Below are positions 15,757-25,658 of a stretch of 64,000 bases of DNA, piece by piece. How positions within the stretch are numbered: the first letter of the stretch is position 1; the number at the start of each line of letters is the position of its first letter. Position numbers and translations under genes: made by a program. A model generated the notes under the pieces. That model was not told the DNA's origin. It made no database searches and saw only the letters and a list, made by a program, of their open reading frames with translations. This stretch comes from Gammaproteobacteria bacterium Milos-ODIII6 (GTDB taxonomy: Bacteria; Pseudomonadota; Gammaproteobacteria; Chromatiales; Chromatiaceae), in the NCBI GenBank assembly GCA_029228645.1, contig JAPTHR010000006.1, positions 1 through 64,000 of the forward strand, read 5' to 3'.

Positions 15757-16374
15757 ATGAGCGATATGAATAAGGGCGTCGACCCGGACGCGGTCTCGAC
15801 CTCGGAGGAAACGATCGATTCCTTCGTCGAAGAGGTGGCCGAGGCGGAACAGGACAACGCCGAGGCCGAAAAGTCCGCCGACGAACTGCAGGCCCTTCTG
15901 GAGGCGGCCCGTGAAAAGGCGGAAGAACACTACGGGCAGCTCATGCGTGCGCACGCCGAGATGGAGAATCTCAAACGGCGGCATACCCAGGAAATTGAAA
16001 AGACCCACAAGTTCGCCCTGGATCGTTTCGTCGGTGAACTCCTCGGCGTGTGGGACAGCCTCGAACTGGGCAATGCCGCCGCGCAGGACGAGTCGGCCGA
16101 CGTGGCCAGGCTGCGTGAGGGCACCCAACTCACCCTGAAGATGCTCACCGATGTGATGGGCAAGTTCGGCGTGCAGCAGCTCAGCCCGGAAGGCGAACCC
16201 TTCAATCCTGAACAGCATCAGGCGGTATCCATGCAGCCGCGCGACGACCTCCCGCCGAATACCGTGACCACGGTGATCCAGAAGGGCTACACCCTCAACG
16301 ATCGCCTGGTGCGCCCGGCAATGGTGATGGTCTCGCAGGCCGGTACGCCGCCGAGCATCGACGAAAGTGCATGA
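15757..16374 (+). CDS. grpE: Nucleotide exchange factor GrpE
   Basis: A 205-residue DnaK co-chaperone that releases ADP. It has an acidic N-terminal tail, a long coiled coil through about residue 80 (DELQALLEAAREKAEE, RAHAEMENLKRR), then the beta-wing domain (GVQQLSPEGEPFNPEQHQAV and GYTLNDRLVRPAMVMVS). The ATG at 15757 is followed by a second in-frame ATG three codons later; either could be used. It lies between hrcA and dnaK, each with its own sigma-32 promoter. Confidence 0.96.
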   Translation: MSDMNKGVDPDAVSTSEETIDSFVEEVAEAEQDNAEAEKSADELQALLEAAREKAEEHYGQLMRAHAEMENLKRRHTQEIEKTHKFALDRFVGELLGVWDSLELGNAAAQDESADVARLREGTQLTLKMLTDVMGKFGVQQLSPEGEPFNPEQHQAVSMQPRDDLPPNTVTTVIQKGYTLNDRLVRPAMVMVSQAGTPPSIDESA

Positions 16375-16389
16375 ATCCGGGTGAAACCG

Positions 16390-16418
16390 CTTGAAACGTC
16401 GGGCGGCAACCCCACCTA
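16390..16418 (+). promoter_or_regulatory. Sigma-32 heat-shock promoter for dnaK
   Basis: CTTGAAA (16390-16396), a 13-base spacer and CCCCACCTA (16410-16418) match the RpoH consensus at nearly every position. It is centred in the grpE-dnaK gap, about 43 bases before the dnaK start. Confidence 0.88.
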
Positions 16419-16460
16419 ACACACAGTTTTAACAGTTTACGACTGATTACGGAGAACCCT

Positions 16461-18422
16461 ATGGGCAAGATCATCGGTATCGACCTCGGCACCACGAACT
16501 CCTGCGTGGCAGTGATGGAAGGCGACAAGGCCAAGGTCATCGAGAACAGCGAAGGCGATCGCACCACACCGTCGATCGTGGCATACACCGGCGACGGCGA
16601 GGTGCTGGTCGGGCAGAGCGCCAAGCGTCAGGCGGTGACCAATCCGAAGAACACCCTGTTCGCCATCAAGCGCCTGATCGGCCGCCGCTTCGGCGACAAG
16701 GTGGTGGACAAGGACATCGATATGGTGCCGTACGATATCGTCAAGGCGGACAACGGTGACGCCTGGGTCGAGGTCAACGGCAAGAAAATGGCGCCTCCGG
16801 AGATTTCGGCCAAGGTGCTGCAGAAGATGAGGAAGACCGCCGAGGACTACCTGGGCGAGACGGTGACCGAGGCGGTCATCACCGTACCGGCTTATTTCAA
16901 CGACTCGCAGCGCCAGGCGACCAAGGATGCCGGCCGCATTGCAGGTCTGGAAGTCAAACGCATCATCAACGAGCCAACTGCAGCGGCTCTGGCCTACGGC
17001 CTGGACAAGGCAAAGGGTGACCGGAAGCTGGCCGTGTTCGATCTCGGAGGCGGCACCTTCGACGTCTCCATCATCGAGGTGGCGGAAGTCGACGGCGAGC
17101 ACCAGTTTGAGGTGCTCTCGACCAATGGCGATACCTTCCTCGGCGGGGAAGACTTCGACATGCGGATCATCGACTTCCTGGTTTCGGAATTCAAAAAGGA
17201 CCAGGGCGTCGATCTGAAGAAAGATCCACTCGCCCTGCAGCGTCTCAAAGAGGCGGCCGAGAAGGCCAAGATCGAGCTGTCCAACAGTCAGCAGACGGAC
17301 ATCAACCTGCCGTACATCACCGCCGATGCGTCCGGTCCCAAGCACATGAACATCAAGCTGACCCGTGCCAAGCTCGAGTCGCTGGTGGACGAACTGGTGC
17401 AGCGCACCCTGGAGCCGTGCAAGACCGCGCTCAGCGATGCCGGCGTATCCGCGTCTGAAATCGACGACGTCATCCTGGTTGGTGGCCAGACCCGCATGCC
17501 CAAGGTGCAGGAGGTGGTCGAGGGCTTCTTCGGCAAGGCGCCGCGCAAGGACGTCAATCCCGATGAGGCAGTGGCCATGGGTGCTGCTATCCAGGGTGGC
17601 GTACTCGGTGGCGAAGTCAAGGACGTGCTGCTGCTCGATGTCACCCCGCTGAGCCTGGGCATCGAAACCATGGGCGGTGTCATGACCAAGCTGATCGAGA
17701 AGAACACCACCATTCCGACCCAGGCGTCACAGGTGTTCTCCACCGCGGACGACAACCAGACCGCGGTTACCGTGCACGTGCTCCAGGGCGAGCGCGAGCA
17801 GGCCGGCGCGAACAAGTCGCTGGGACGCTTCGATCTGGCGGACATCCCGCCCGCGCCGCGCGGCCTGCCGCAGATCGAGGTCAGCTTCGACATCGATGCC
17901 AACGGGATCCTGCATGTGTCTGCCAAGGACAAGGCGACCGGCAAGGAGCAGTCGATTCGCATCACTGCATCCTCCGGCCTGTCGGATGACGAGATCGACA
18001 AGATGGTCAAGGATGCCGAGGTGCACGCGGAAGAGGACAAGAAGTTCCACGAGCTGGTGAACGTGCGTAACCTGGCCGACACCATGATCCATGCGACCCG
18101 CAAGTCGATGGAAGAGCTGGGTGAGGACAAGCTCGAGGCCGGCGAAAAAGAGGCCATCGAAAACGCCATCGGCGAGCTGGAAGAAGCCATGAAGGGCAGC
18201 GACAAGGAGGCCATCGAGGCCAAGACCAAGGCCCTGACCGAGGCCTCCGGTAAGATGGCCGAGCGCCTGTATGCGCAGCAGGGTGGTGCAGAGGCAGCTG
18301 CTGCAGCCGCCGGCGCTGCAGCAGGTGCCGGCGCCGCGGAGGCTGGTGCCGGTGGCGGACAGGACAAGGGTGGCGACGACGTCGTCGATGCCGAGTTCGA
18401 AGAGGTCAAGGACGACAAGTAA
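16461..18422 (+). CDS. dnaK: Molecular chaperone DnaK (Hsp70)
   Basis: A 653-residue Hsp70. The ATPase domain begins [18 protein letters not shown], with [13 protein letters not shown] and the [11 protein letters not shown] motif. The substrate-binding domain has [11 protein letters not shown] and NKSLGRFDL, followed by the helical lid and an Ala/Gly-rich tail ending [13 protein letters not shown]. It works with GrpE and DnaJ encoded on either side. The normal length and intact motifs argue for full function. Confidence 0.98.
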   Translation: MGKIIGIDLGTTNSCVAVMEGDKAKVIENSEGDRTTPSIVAYTGDGEVLVGQSAKRQAVTNPKNTLFAIKRLIGRRFGDKVVDKDIDMVPYDIVKADNGDAWVEVNGKKMAPPEISAKVLQKMRKTAEDYLGETVTEAVITVPAYFNDSQRQATKDAGRIAGLEVKRIINEPTAAALAYGLDKAKGDRKLAVFDLGGGTFDVSIIEVAEVDGEHQFEVLSTNGDTFLGGEDFDMRIIDFLVSEFKKDQGVDLKKDPLALQRLKEAAEKAKIELSNSQQTDINLPYITADASGPKHMNIKLTRAKLESLVDELVQRTLEPCKTALSDAGVSASEIDDVILVGGQTRMPKVQEVVEGFFGKAPRKDVNPDEAVAMGAAIQGGVLGGEVKDVLLLDVTPLSLGIETMGGVMTKLIEKNTTIPTQASQVFSTADDNQTAVTVHVLQGEREQAGANKSLGRFDLADIPPAPRGLPQIEVSFDIDANGILHVSAKDKATGKEQSIRITASSGLSDDEIDKMVKDAEVHAEEDKKFHELVNVRNLADTMIHATRKSMEELGEDKLEAGEKEAIENAIGELEEAMKGSDKEAIEAKTKALTEASGKMAERLYAQQGGAEAAAAAAGAAAGAGAAEAGAGGGQDKGGDDVVDAEFEEVKDDK

Positions 18423-18430
18423 GTGCTTGA

Positions 18431-18590
18431 ACCGCGAAGGGCGCAAAGGGCGCGAAGGTATACTTCGCAATGCGCCCTGAGTGGTGCGAGCCGCATCAGA
18501 AAGAAGGAGGCCGAACAGGCCTCCTGAACCGTCAAGTTCTAAAGGGCGCGGGACAACAGTCTCTTCGCGCCCTTCGCGTCCTTGGCGGTT
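18431..18590. repeat. Long-spaced inverted repeat between dnaK and dnaJ
   Basis: The arm at 18430-18457 (starting aaccgcgaagggcgcaaagg) and the arm at 18563-18590 are inverted copies matching at about 25 of 28 positions, separated by about 105 bases. The motif is of the widespread bacterial 'accgcgaagg-acgcgaagg' intergenic repeat type. A related element lies after dnaJ. It fills the 189-base gap between dnaK and dnaJ. Confidence 0.7.
18505..18525 (+). terminator. Hairpin after dnaK, weak terminator or RNA-stability element
   Basis: AGGAGGCC-gaaca-GGCCTCCT forms an 8-bp stem inside the inverted repeat, about 85 bases after the dnaK stop. There is no T-run, so it may attenuate, protect the dnaK mRNA 3' end, or simply be part of the repeat. 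Confidence 0.4.
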
Positions 18591-18611
18591 AATTATTTAT
18601 CGAGCCATAAC

Positions 18612-19769
18612 ATGTCTAAACGCGATTACTACGAAGTCCTCGGCGTACAGAAGAACGCCAGTGAGGCCGAGATCAAGAAGGCCTACCGCCGCCTCGCCAT
18701 GAAATATCACCCGGACCGCAACACCGGCGACGAGGCGGCCGTGGCGGAGGTCAGTTTCAAGGAGGCGAAACTGGCCTACGAGGTGCTTTCCGATGCCCAG
18801 AAACGCGCCGCCTACGACCAGTTTGGTCACGCCGGCGTGGACGGTGGCATGGGCGGCGGCGCCGGCTTCGGCGGCGGTGGCGGCGCGAATTTCAGTGATA
18901 TTTTCGGGGACGTGTTCGGGGACATATTCGGTGGCGGCGGAGGTGCTCGTGGCCGCGGCGGGCGCCAGCAGGCCTACCGGGGCGCCGACCTGCGCTACAA
19001 CCTGGAACTCAGCCTCGAGGATGCGGTCGCCGGCACCACGGTCAAGATCAAGGTGCCGACCTGGGTCAACTGTGAGACATGCGGCGGCTCGGGCGCGAAG
19101 AAGGGCAGTAGTCCGAAGCCCTGCGGTACCTGTCATGGAGCCGGCCAGGTGCGCATGCAGCAGGGTTTTTTCTCGGTGCAGCAGACCTGCCCGACCTGCC
19201 AGGGCAAGGGAACCGTCATTGAGGATCCTTGTTCCGCCTGTCATGGCCAGGGTCGGGTGCAGGAGACCAAGACACTCTCGGTCAAGGTCCCGCCCGGGGT
19301 CGATACCGGCGATCGGATTCGCCTCGGTGGCGAGGGGGAGGCAGGTCAGAATGGCGGGCCGCCGGGCGATCTGTATGTCCAGGTGGTGGTTCGGGAGCAC
19401 CCGATCTTCACCCGCGACGATGCCGACCTGTACTGCGAGATGCCGATCTCCTTCACGACCGCGGCACTCGGTGGCGAGACCGAGGTGCCCACGCTGGACG
19501 GCAAGGTCAGCCTCAAGATTCCGGAGGGCACCCAGACGGGCAAGGTGTTCCGCCTGCGTGGCAAGGGCGTCAAGCCGGTTCGTGGGGGTCCCGAGGGCGA
19601 CCTGCTCTGCCGGGTGGTGGTTGAGACCCCGGTAAAGCTGAATGCCGAGCAGCGCCGCCTGATCGAGGAACTCGACCGCTCGCTCGCCGGGGGCGGGAGC
19701 AAACACAGTCCGCACTCCCACGGCTGGGTGGACAAGGTCAAGGGGTTCTTCAAGGACGTTGGCTTGTGA
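18612..19769 (+). CDS. dnaJ: Co-chaperone DnaJ (Hsp40)
   Basis: A 385-residue type I J-protein. The J domain starts [13 protein letters not shown] and has the essential HPD in KYHPDRN. It continues with a Gly/Phe-rich linker ([19 protein letters not shown]), four zinc-finger repeats ([32 protein letters not shown]), and the C-terminal substrate-binding domains. The ATG at 18612 fits the family start; the open frame extends further upstream without homology. No separate heat-shock promoter was seen in the gap after dnaK. Confidence 0.97.
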   Translation: MSKRDYYEVLGVQKNASEAEIKKAYRRLAMKYHPDRNTGDEAAVAEVSFKEAKLAYEVLSDAQKRAAYDQFGHAGVDGGMGGGAGFGGGGGANFSDIFGDVFGDIFGGGGGARGRGGRQQAYRGADLRYNLELSLEDAVAGTTVKIKVPTWVNCETCGGSGAKKGSSPKPCGTCHGAGQVRMQQGFFSVQQTCPTCQGKGTVIEDPCSACHGQGRVQETKTLSVKVPPGVDTGDRIRLGGEGEAGQNGGPPGDLYVQVVVREHPIFTRDDADLYCEMPISFTTAALGGETEVPTLDGKVSLKIPEGTQTGKVFRLRGKGVKPVRGGPEGDLLCRVVVETPVKLNAEQRRLIEELDRSLAGGGSKHSPHSHGWVDKVKGFFKDVGL

Positions 19770-19775
19770 AGACCG

Positions 19776-20770
<995 letters not shown>

Positions 20771-20779
20771 AGACCCGGA

Positions 20780-20795
20780 CCCTTCGGCCGAAGGG
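20780..20795. terminator. Hairpin between convergent dapB and the 101-residue gene
   Basis: CCCTTCGGCCGAAGGG is a perfect 16-base palindrome in the 36-base gap between convergent genes. No clear T-run follows on either strand, so termination would be weak. Confidence 0.4.
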
Positions 20796-20806
20796 GTTAG
20801 GCTGTT

Positions 20807-21112
20807 TTAGGGGATCAGTCTCAGCAGGGGGTCGCGGTAGGCGCTGTCCCCGGGTCCCTCATCTCCGAAGTACCACTTGATGGCCGCCTTGAAGTGGCTG
20901 CGCTGACGACGCCGCAGCAGGGCGCCGCCTTCGCTCGCGGCGCCTGCGCGCACCGCGCGCGCCGAATCCATCAGCGTCTGGTGCGCCACCTGGGCGCACT
21001 CCGAACCATCCGGCGGGTAGGCCGCCTCCGCGTAGACTTCGAGCGCCGTGGCCAGCGCGTGTGCGAACTCCGGTGCGCATCGCAGCAGGAAGGTCTTGTC
21101 CTGCTGCGCCAT
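20807..21112 (-). CDS. Conserved-looking small protein of unknown function, coupled to an SDR gene
   Basis: A 101-residue soluble-looking protein starting MAQQDKTFLLRCAPEFAHAL. The N-terminal half is helical, then comes a basic stretch (GGALLRRRQRSHFKAAIKW) and a C-terminal YRDPLLRLIP. Its ATG (21110-21112) shares a base with the TGA of the upstream dehydrogenase (TGATG), which argues that it is translated. I do not recognise a family. The frame stays open further upstream but there it is only a shadow of the dehydrogenase. Confidence 0.6.
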   Translation of the reverse strand: MAQQDKTFLLRCAPEFAHALATALEVYAEAAYPPDGSECAQVAHQTLMDSARAVRAGAASEGGALLRRRQRSHFKAAIKWYFGDEGPGDSAYRDPLLRLIP

Positions 21113-21828
21113 CAGCTCCGGCCATAGACAGGAATGGCGGCCCCGGTCACGCAACGTGCGGCGTCGGAAGCCAGGAACACCACCACGTCGGCGAGCGCCG
21201 AGGTCGGGACCCAGTTGTTGAAATCGGCATCCGGCATGGCTTCCCGGTTCTGTGGGGTGTCGATGGTTCCGGGAAGAATGCAGTTGACCGTGATGTTGTC
21301 GAACTTGTTTTCCGCCGCAAGCGATTCGGTCAGCGTTTTGACCGCCGCCTTGGAGGCGCAATAAGGGCCCATGCGCCCCTTGCCCTCGAGCGCCGCCCGC
21401 GCGGATATATTGATGATGCGGCCACTCTGGTTCTCCAGCATGCTGGGGATGACTTCGCGCGCCGTGTAGAAGACCGAGCGGGCGTTGAGGTTGAGCATGA
21501 AATCCCAGTCCTTGTCTTCGGTATCCTGCATCAATGGCCCCATGGTGAAGCCACCAGCGATATTCGCCAGCACGTCGATTCGGCCGAAGTCCGCTTTCAC
21601 TTGCTGGATCACCGCGTTGACCGCATTCGACTCGAGCAGATTGACCGGGTAAGCCCTGGTCTCTGCATCTTCGGGCAAGGCCTGCGCAACCGCATCGAGT
21701 GAGTCCTGCTTGAGATCGAGCAGCGCCAGTCTGCTTCCGAACTGCGCGAATTTTTCCGCCACCGCGCGACCGAGGTTGCCCGCCGCGCCGGTGATGACGA
21801 TGACCTTGTCCTTGAATTCGTTTTGCAT
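21112..21828 (-). CDS. Short-chain dehydrogenase/reductase
   Basis: A 238-residue Rossmann-fold oxidoreductase. The cofactor motif TGAAGNLG lies near residue 13, followed by LANIAGG (NAG-like strand end), the catalytic Ser in NISARAALEG, and Tyr/Lys in the YCASK box. An Asp after the second strand (LALLDLK) suggests NAD preference. The ATG at 21826-21828 has a strong GGAGAAGAAG site upstream. The substrate is unknown; sequence style is close to 3-oxoacyl-ACP reductase-like SDRs. It is divergent from fliK and coupled to the downstream 101-residue gene. Confidence 0.88.
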   Translation of the reverse strand: MQNEFKDKVIVITGAAGNLGRAVAEKFAQFGSRLALLDLKQDSLDAVAQALPEDAETRAYPVNLLESNAVNAVIQQVKADFGRIDVLANIAGGFTMGPLMQDTEDKDWDFMLNLNARSVFYTAREVIPSMLENQSGRIINISARAALEGKGRMGPYCASKAAVKTLTESLAAENKFDNITVNCILPGTIDTPQNREAMPDADFNNWVPTSALADVVVFLASDAARCVTGAAIPVYGRS

Positions 21829-21905
21829 GCTTCTTCTCCGACTGGCACGTAAAGTGCTGTATGTGGGATTAATCGGGGTCGAGGATATCAGGATAGGACG
21901 AAGGC

Positions 21906-22919
21906 ATGACGATGCAAATGCCGGTTTTCGGTCAGGGAGCAAAGGCGTTGTTCTCCAAGTTGGATGCGGTTGGCAAGAGCGCCGAGAGCGGCGGGCCAAC
22001 CTCGGAGGCAACCCGGCAACAACTGCAGGAGGCGCTGGACGAGGCGAGGGCGAGCGATGAGCCCGGCGCGGAGGAACTCGCGGCCATCCTGGCATCCATG
22101 CTGCAGGGCGGTGCCGCCTTGCCGCCTTCGGAGGCGGGCGGCGGCAGAGTCCTGCCACCTGTTGCCGCTTTGACGCAGGCGCTCGGGGGGCAGGGCGATT
22201 CGCCTGGCGGGGAGCGAATCACCACGCTGCTCGACGCCGGCGAGGCCCTGGCTCTTGCAGGCGACACCGGCCTGGACGAGGAGTCCCTGCTGCTCAAGTT
22301 GCAAAGCGCGTCGGGTTTGAGTGCCGGGCAACTGCGCCAGGCCGGCTTCGACGGCATGCTGGCCCGCCTCGAAGGCAACCACCTGGCTGCGGCGGTGGCC
22401 GTAACCCCTGTTCCGCTCACACCCGCTGGTGCTCCGGTCACGCCATTGACCACGATCCCCGGCCAGTCGCTGTTGTCCATGCCGGTTCCACAACCCGTGA
22501 CAGACCCCGCCTGGGGGGCTGCAATCGGGGAGCGCCTGGTATGGATGGCGCGGGGTGACCAGCAGATGGCGGAGCTGAAAGTGACCCCGCCGAATCTCGG
22601 CCCGCTGGAGGTCAGGCTCAATATCAACCACGACCAGGCGAGCGTGAGTTTCGTCTCCAATCACGCCTTGGTCAGGGATGCGATCGAGGCGGCGATTCCG
22701 CGGCTGCGCGAGATGCTGGCCGAGCAGTCCTTGAATCTCGTTCAGGCAGAGGTCGGGTCCGGTCGCGAGCAGGACGCCGGGTCTTCCCATGAGGGCGGTA
22801 GGGATTCGGCGCAAGCAGGGACGCCGGGCGAAGGCGGGTCAGCCGGGGGAGAGCCTGCGGGCGCGGCCAGTTCGCTCGTGGCGCGAAGCGGCACCGGCGT
22901 GCTGGACCTGTTTGTCTGA
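21906..22919 (+). CDS. fliK: Flagellar hook-length control protein FliK-like
   Basis: A 337-residue protein. The N-terminal two thirds are low-complexity, Ala/Gly/Glu-rich. The C-terminal domain has the FliK/Flg_hook pattern: QQMAELKVTPPNLGPLEVRLN, then ASVSFVSNHALVRDAIEAAI and PRLREMLAEQSLNL, followed by a disordered tail. FliK measures hook length and switches flagellar export specificity. No other flagellar gene lies nearby, so the copy is an orphan here; a variant role in another export system cannot be excluded. Confidence 0.75.
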   Translation: MTMQMPVFGQGAKALFSKLDAVGKSAESGGPTSEATRQQLQEALDEARASDEPGAEELAAILASMLQGGAALPPSEAGGGRVLPPVAALTQALGGQGDSPGGERITTLLDAGEALALAGDTGLDEESLLLKLQSASGLSAGQLRQAGFDGMLARLEGNHLAAAVAVTPVPLTPAGAPVTPLTTIPGQSLLSMPVPQPVTDPAWGAAIGERLVWMARGDQQMAELKVTPPNLGPLEVRLNINHDQASVSFVSNHALVRDAIEAAIPRLREMLAEQSLNLVQAEVGSGREQDAGSSHEGGRDSAQAGTPGEGGSAGGEPAGAASSLVARSGTGVLDLFV

Positions 22920-22967
22920 TTGTCTGAAGTCTCGAGCAAATACAGGGGTAAATTCTCGATCGCGTCT

Positions 22968-22976
22968 TGCTATGAT
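22968..22976 (+). promoter_or_regulatory. Extended -10 promoter candidate for lapA-lapB
   Basis: TTGCTATGAT contains TGnTATGAT, an extended -10 element (TATGAT at 22971-22976), 30 bases before the lapA GTG. A clear -35 is missing, as often with extended -10 promoters. Confidence 0.4.
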
Positions 22977-23005
22977 GTATGCGCTACTGCGGGGAGGAGT
23001 TGCGC

Positions 23006-23287
23006 GTGTTTAAAGTCGTTAAGTTTGTACTGGTGGTGCTTTTTCTCATCGTCGGGGCGGCCTTCGCGATTATCAACGATCAGCCGGTCGACCTTGACCT
23101 GTATTTCCTGATCGCCCGTCTGCCGCTTTCCCTTCTTCTGTTATTGGCGATGGGCGGCGGGATTGTCCTGGGCGCCATCGTGAGTGCCTTCTACTTCATG
23201 CGGCTGCGCCAGGAGAATGCACACCTGCGCCGGCAAAACAAACTGGCCGGGAAGGAACTGGGTAAAGTTCCGCTGAACGGCCACTGA
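23006..23287 (+). CDS. lapA: LapA (DUF1049) inner-membrane protein
   Basis: A 93-residue protein with two transmembrane helices (about residues 3-22 and 40-64) and a charged C-terminal coiled tail (MRLRQENAHLRRQNKLAG). LapA acts with LapB in controlling LpxC turnover and LPS synthesis. The GTG at 23006 with the strong site GGAGGAG six bases upstream is preferred; a start at 22979 would add nine residues and place the ribosome site inside the gene. It is 12 bases before lapB, the usual pair. Confidence 0.88.
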   Translation: MFKVVKFVLVVLFLIVGAAFAIINDQPVDLDLYFLIARLPLSLLLLLAMGGGIVLGAIVSAFYFMRLRQENAHLRRQNKLAGKELGKVPLNGH

Positions 23288-23299
23288 GAAAGCCCGGCC

Positions 23300-24460
23300 A
23301 TGCAGGAACTCATGTGGCTCTTGTTACCCGTCGCCGCGGCTTCCGGCTGGTGGGCGGCCGCGCGCAGTATGGGGGCCCGGGATTCGCATCCGAACGAGGC
23401 CAACCCGGTTTATTTCAGGGGCCTCAACTATCTCCTCAACGAAGAGCCAGACAAGGCGATCGATGTCTTTGTCGAGATGCTCGAAGTGGACAGCGATACG
23501 GTCGAGACGCACCTCGCGCTCGGCAACCTGTTTCGGCGCCGTGGCGAAGTGGAGCGTGCGATAAGGATTCACCAGAACCTGATCGCGAGACCGGCCCTTA
23601 CGACCGAGCAGCGAGGCCAGGCCCTGCTCGAACTGGGCCAGGATTATCTCAGGGCGGGTCTGTACGACCGCGCCGAAAACCTGTTCAACGAATTGCGCCA
23701 GGAAGGCCAGCACCTCCCTCAGGCCTTGCGCAACCTGCTTCTGATCTATCAGCAGGAAAAGGACTGGAAAGCCTGTCTGAAGACGGCCGAAGAACTCGAG
23801 CGACACACCGGGGAGGACCTGGGTGTGGACAGGAGCCATTTTTACTGCGAGTTGGCGCAGCAGGCGGAGCGCGACCACCAACCTGAAGCGGCCTCTGCTT
23901 ACCTGCACATGGCATTGGAGCAGCACCGCGAGTGCGTTCGGGCCAATCACCTGCTGGCCAAGATGGCGCTGGCTGCGGGGGATACCCCGGAGGCCCTGCG
24001 CCTTTTGAAAGACGCCATCCGGCGTAATCCGGACTACCTGCCCGAGGTGGTCGATGAGATCGTTGTCGCGTATCGCGAGCTGGGCAAGCAGGAGCAGCTC
24101 GTTGAGTTCCTCCAGGAGATGGCCCAGGATCACCCCAATCAGGGGGCGGAGCTGCATCTGGTTGACCTCTACCACGACCAGCAGGGTGAGACCGCCGCCA
24201 TTGATTACCTCACCAACTACATCGCGCGTACCCCTTCGCTGCTGGGTCTGATTCGGTTGCTGGAGTTGCAGTGCAGCCAGCCGGAGGGTCGCAACGACAC
24301 GGTCCTGCAGCAGGTTCGCACGCAGTTGCAACGGCTGATCCGGGACAAGGCGGCTTACCAGTGCAGCAAGTGCGGCTTCGAGGCGAAGACCCTGCACTGG
24401 CAGTGTCCGAGTTGTCACGCCTGGGGAACACAGCGACGGCGCCCGCTGCACGAATCGTAG
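23300..24460 (+). CDS. lapB: LPS assembly protein LapB (YciM)
   Basis: A 386-residue membrane-anchored TPR protein. The N-terminal anchor is LMWLLLPVAAASGWWAAA, and about nine TPR-like helical pairs follow (e.g. YFRGLNYLLNEEPDKAIDVF). A C-terminal rubredoxin-type metal site has CSKCGF and CPSCHAWG. E. coli LapB acts with FtsH on LpxC, balancing LPS against phospholipid. Length matches the family. Followed by a repeat-rich gap and then pyrF, the order seen in E. coli. Confidence 0.95.
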   Translation: MQELMWLLLPVAAASGWWAAARSMGARDSHPNEANPVYFRGLNYLLNEEPDKAIDVFVEMLEVDSDTVETHLALGNLFRRRGEVERAIRIHQNLIARPALTTEQRGQALLELGQDYLRAGLYDRAENLFNELRQEGQHLPQALRNLLLIYQQEKDWKACLKTAEELERHTGEDLGVDRSHFYCELAQQAERDHQPEAASAYLHMALEQHRECVRANHLLAKMALAAGDTPEALRLLKDAIRRNPDYLPEVVDEIVVAYRELGKQEQLVEFLQEMAQDHPNQGAELHLVDLYHDQQGETAAIDYLTNYIARTPSLLGLIRLLELQCSQPEGRNDTVLQQVRTQLQRLIRDKAAYQCSKCGFEAKTLHWQCPSCHAWGTQRRRPLHES

Positions 24461-24726
24461 TAACACCGGCTTTCAAGTCACTAATAGGGGATCCGTAAAT
24501 CCCCCGGCTTCAGCCGGACTCCGTATTTACCCCTTCCCCCTCTTGAGGGGGAAGGTAGGGATGGGGGTGGACCTGAAATATAGGGGAAACCATGTCCCCA
24601 CCCTAACCCTCCCCACAAGTGGGGAGGGGTCAATCGGCCGTATGGCCGATCGATCCGGCTTTCAGCCGTAGTCTGAAACCACCGGCTTTAGCCGGTGGAG
24701 TGTTCATACAGGATTGGGTTTGGAAT
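24461..24726. repeat. Cluster of palindromic intergenic repeats (REP/MITE-like)
   Basis: At least five hairpins lie in 266 bases: CCGGCT-AGCCGG around 24504-24517 inside a gtaaat/atttac pair; an 11-bp stem at 24532-24555 (CCTTCCCCCTC); a 10-bp stem at 24607-24628 (CCCTCCCCAC); ATCGGCC-GGCCGAT at 24633-24650; and a 9-bp stem at 24679-24698 (CCACCGGCT-AGCCGGTGG). The CCCTAACCCT...GGGGAGGGG type is a widespread bacterial intergenic repeat, and CCGGCTTTAGCCGG units resemble REPs moved by RAYT/IS200-like enzymes. No gene is seen here. Confidence 0.8.
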
Positions 24727-25437
24727 ATGAGTGAGAATGAGCCCCGGGTCATTGTGGCCCTCGACTATCCCCGGGAAGATGCCGCCTGGCGCCTTATCGA
24801 TCGCATTCAGGGGGATCTGTGTCGCCTCAAGATCGGTAAGGAGATGTTCACCCGCCTGGGGCCGGGCTTCGTGGAAAAGGTGATTGCACGTGGCTTCGAG
24901 GTGTTCCTCGATCTCAAGTACCACGATATTCCCAACACCGTTGCGGCGGCATGTGATGCGGCTGCCGATCTCGGGGTCTGGATGATGAACGTGCATGCCT
25001 CGGGTGGGCGGCGCATGATGCACACCGCCGTGGAGCGGCTGGCGCAACGCGCGCATCGTCCCCTGCTCATCGGCGTCACTGTCCTGACCAGCCTGAGCGA
25101 GGCGGAACTGAACGAGATCGGATTCCCGGGTTCACCGGAGCAGAACGTGGCGCGCCTCGCTGCACTTGCCAAAGACGCGGGACTCGATGGGGTGGTCTGT
25201 TCGCCGCGCGAGGCGGCCAGCCTGAGAGAGGCGTCCGGGGACGATTTCCTGCTGGTCACCCCGGGCGTGCGGCCTGCGAGCGCTTCACTGGATGACCAGA
25301 CGCGGGTGATGACACCGGGCGACGCCATTCGCGCGGGTTCCAGCTACCTGGTGGTTGGACGACCGATCACCGCGGCAGACGATCCGCTTGCGGCGTTGCA
25401 CGCGATCAACGCCGAAATCCAAGCCGTGCTCTCCTGA
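24727..25437 (+). CDS. pyrF: Orotidine-5'-phosphate decarboxylase
   Basis: A 236-residue TIM-barrel enzyme making UMP from OMP. It has [18 protein letters not shown], the catalytic Lys/Asp motif [21 protein letters not shown], and the phosphate-binding YLVVGRPIT near the C-terminus. The ATG at 24727 follows the repeat cluster; the open frame reads further upstream through the repeats but has no homology there. Its position after lapB is conserved. Confidence 0.97.
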   Translation: MSENEPRVIVALDYPREDAAWRLIDRIQGDLCRLKIGKEMFTRLGPGFVEKVIARGFEVFLDLKYHDIPNTVAAACDAAADLGVWMMNVHASGGRRMMHTAVERLAQRAHRPLLIGVTVLTSLSEAELNEIGFPGSPEQNVARLAALAKDAGLDGVVCSPREAASLREASGDDFLLVTPGVRPASASLDDQTRVMTPGDAIRAGSSYLVVGRPITAADDPLAALHAINAEIQAVLS

Positions 25438-25442
25438 GCCGG

Positions 25443-25459
25443 CCTCGAATAATTCGAGG
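25443..25459 (+). terminator. Hairpin after pyrF
   Basis: CCTCGAA-taa-TTCGAGG forms a 7-bp stem five bases after the pyrF stop, followed by TCCCC rather than a T-run. It is a weak terminator or transcript-protecting hairpin. The rest of 25460-25658 shows no gene. Confidence 0.4.
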
Positions 25460-25658
25460 TCCCCATAAAGAGAACCTTGGCGCGGGTGGCCGGAGGGTTT
25501 GGTAGTTTTAGCGCCCGATAATTTCGCGATGTACTCATGTTCGCGACGTCTCTGCTCCATGTTTGGCGCCGGATTCCGGCAGTCGCTGCTTTGCAGTGAT
25601 CTGGCAGAGACGCTTCCAGTTTCCCTATTGACCCCCCGACCGCATTGAGGAGGATCGC

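Noticed and set aside
24461-24726. CRISPR array
   Set aside because: The hairpins differ from one another and are not evenly spaced by unique spacers; they are palindromic intergenic repeats. No cas genes are present.
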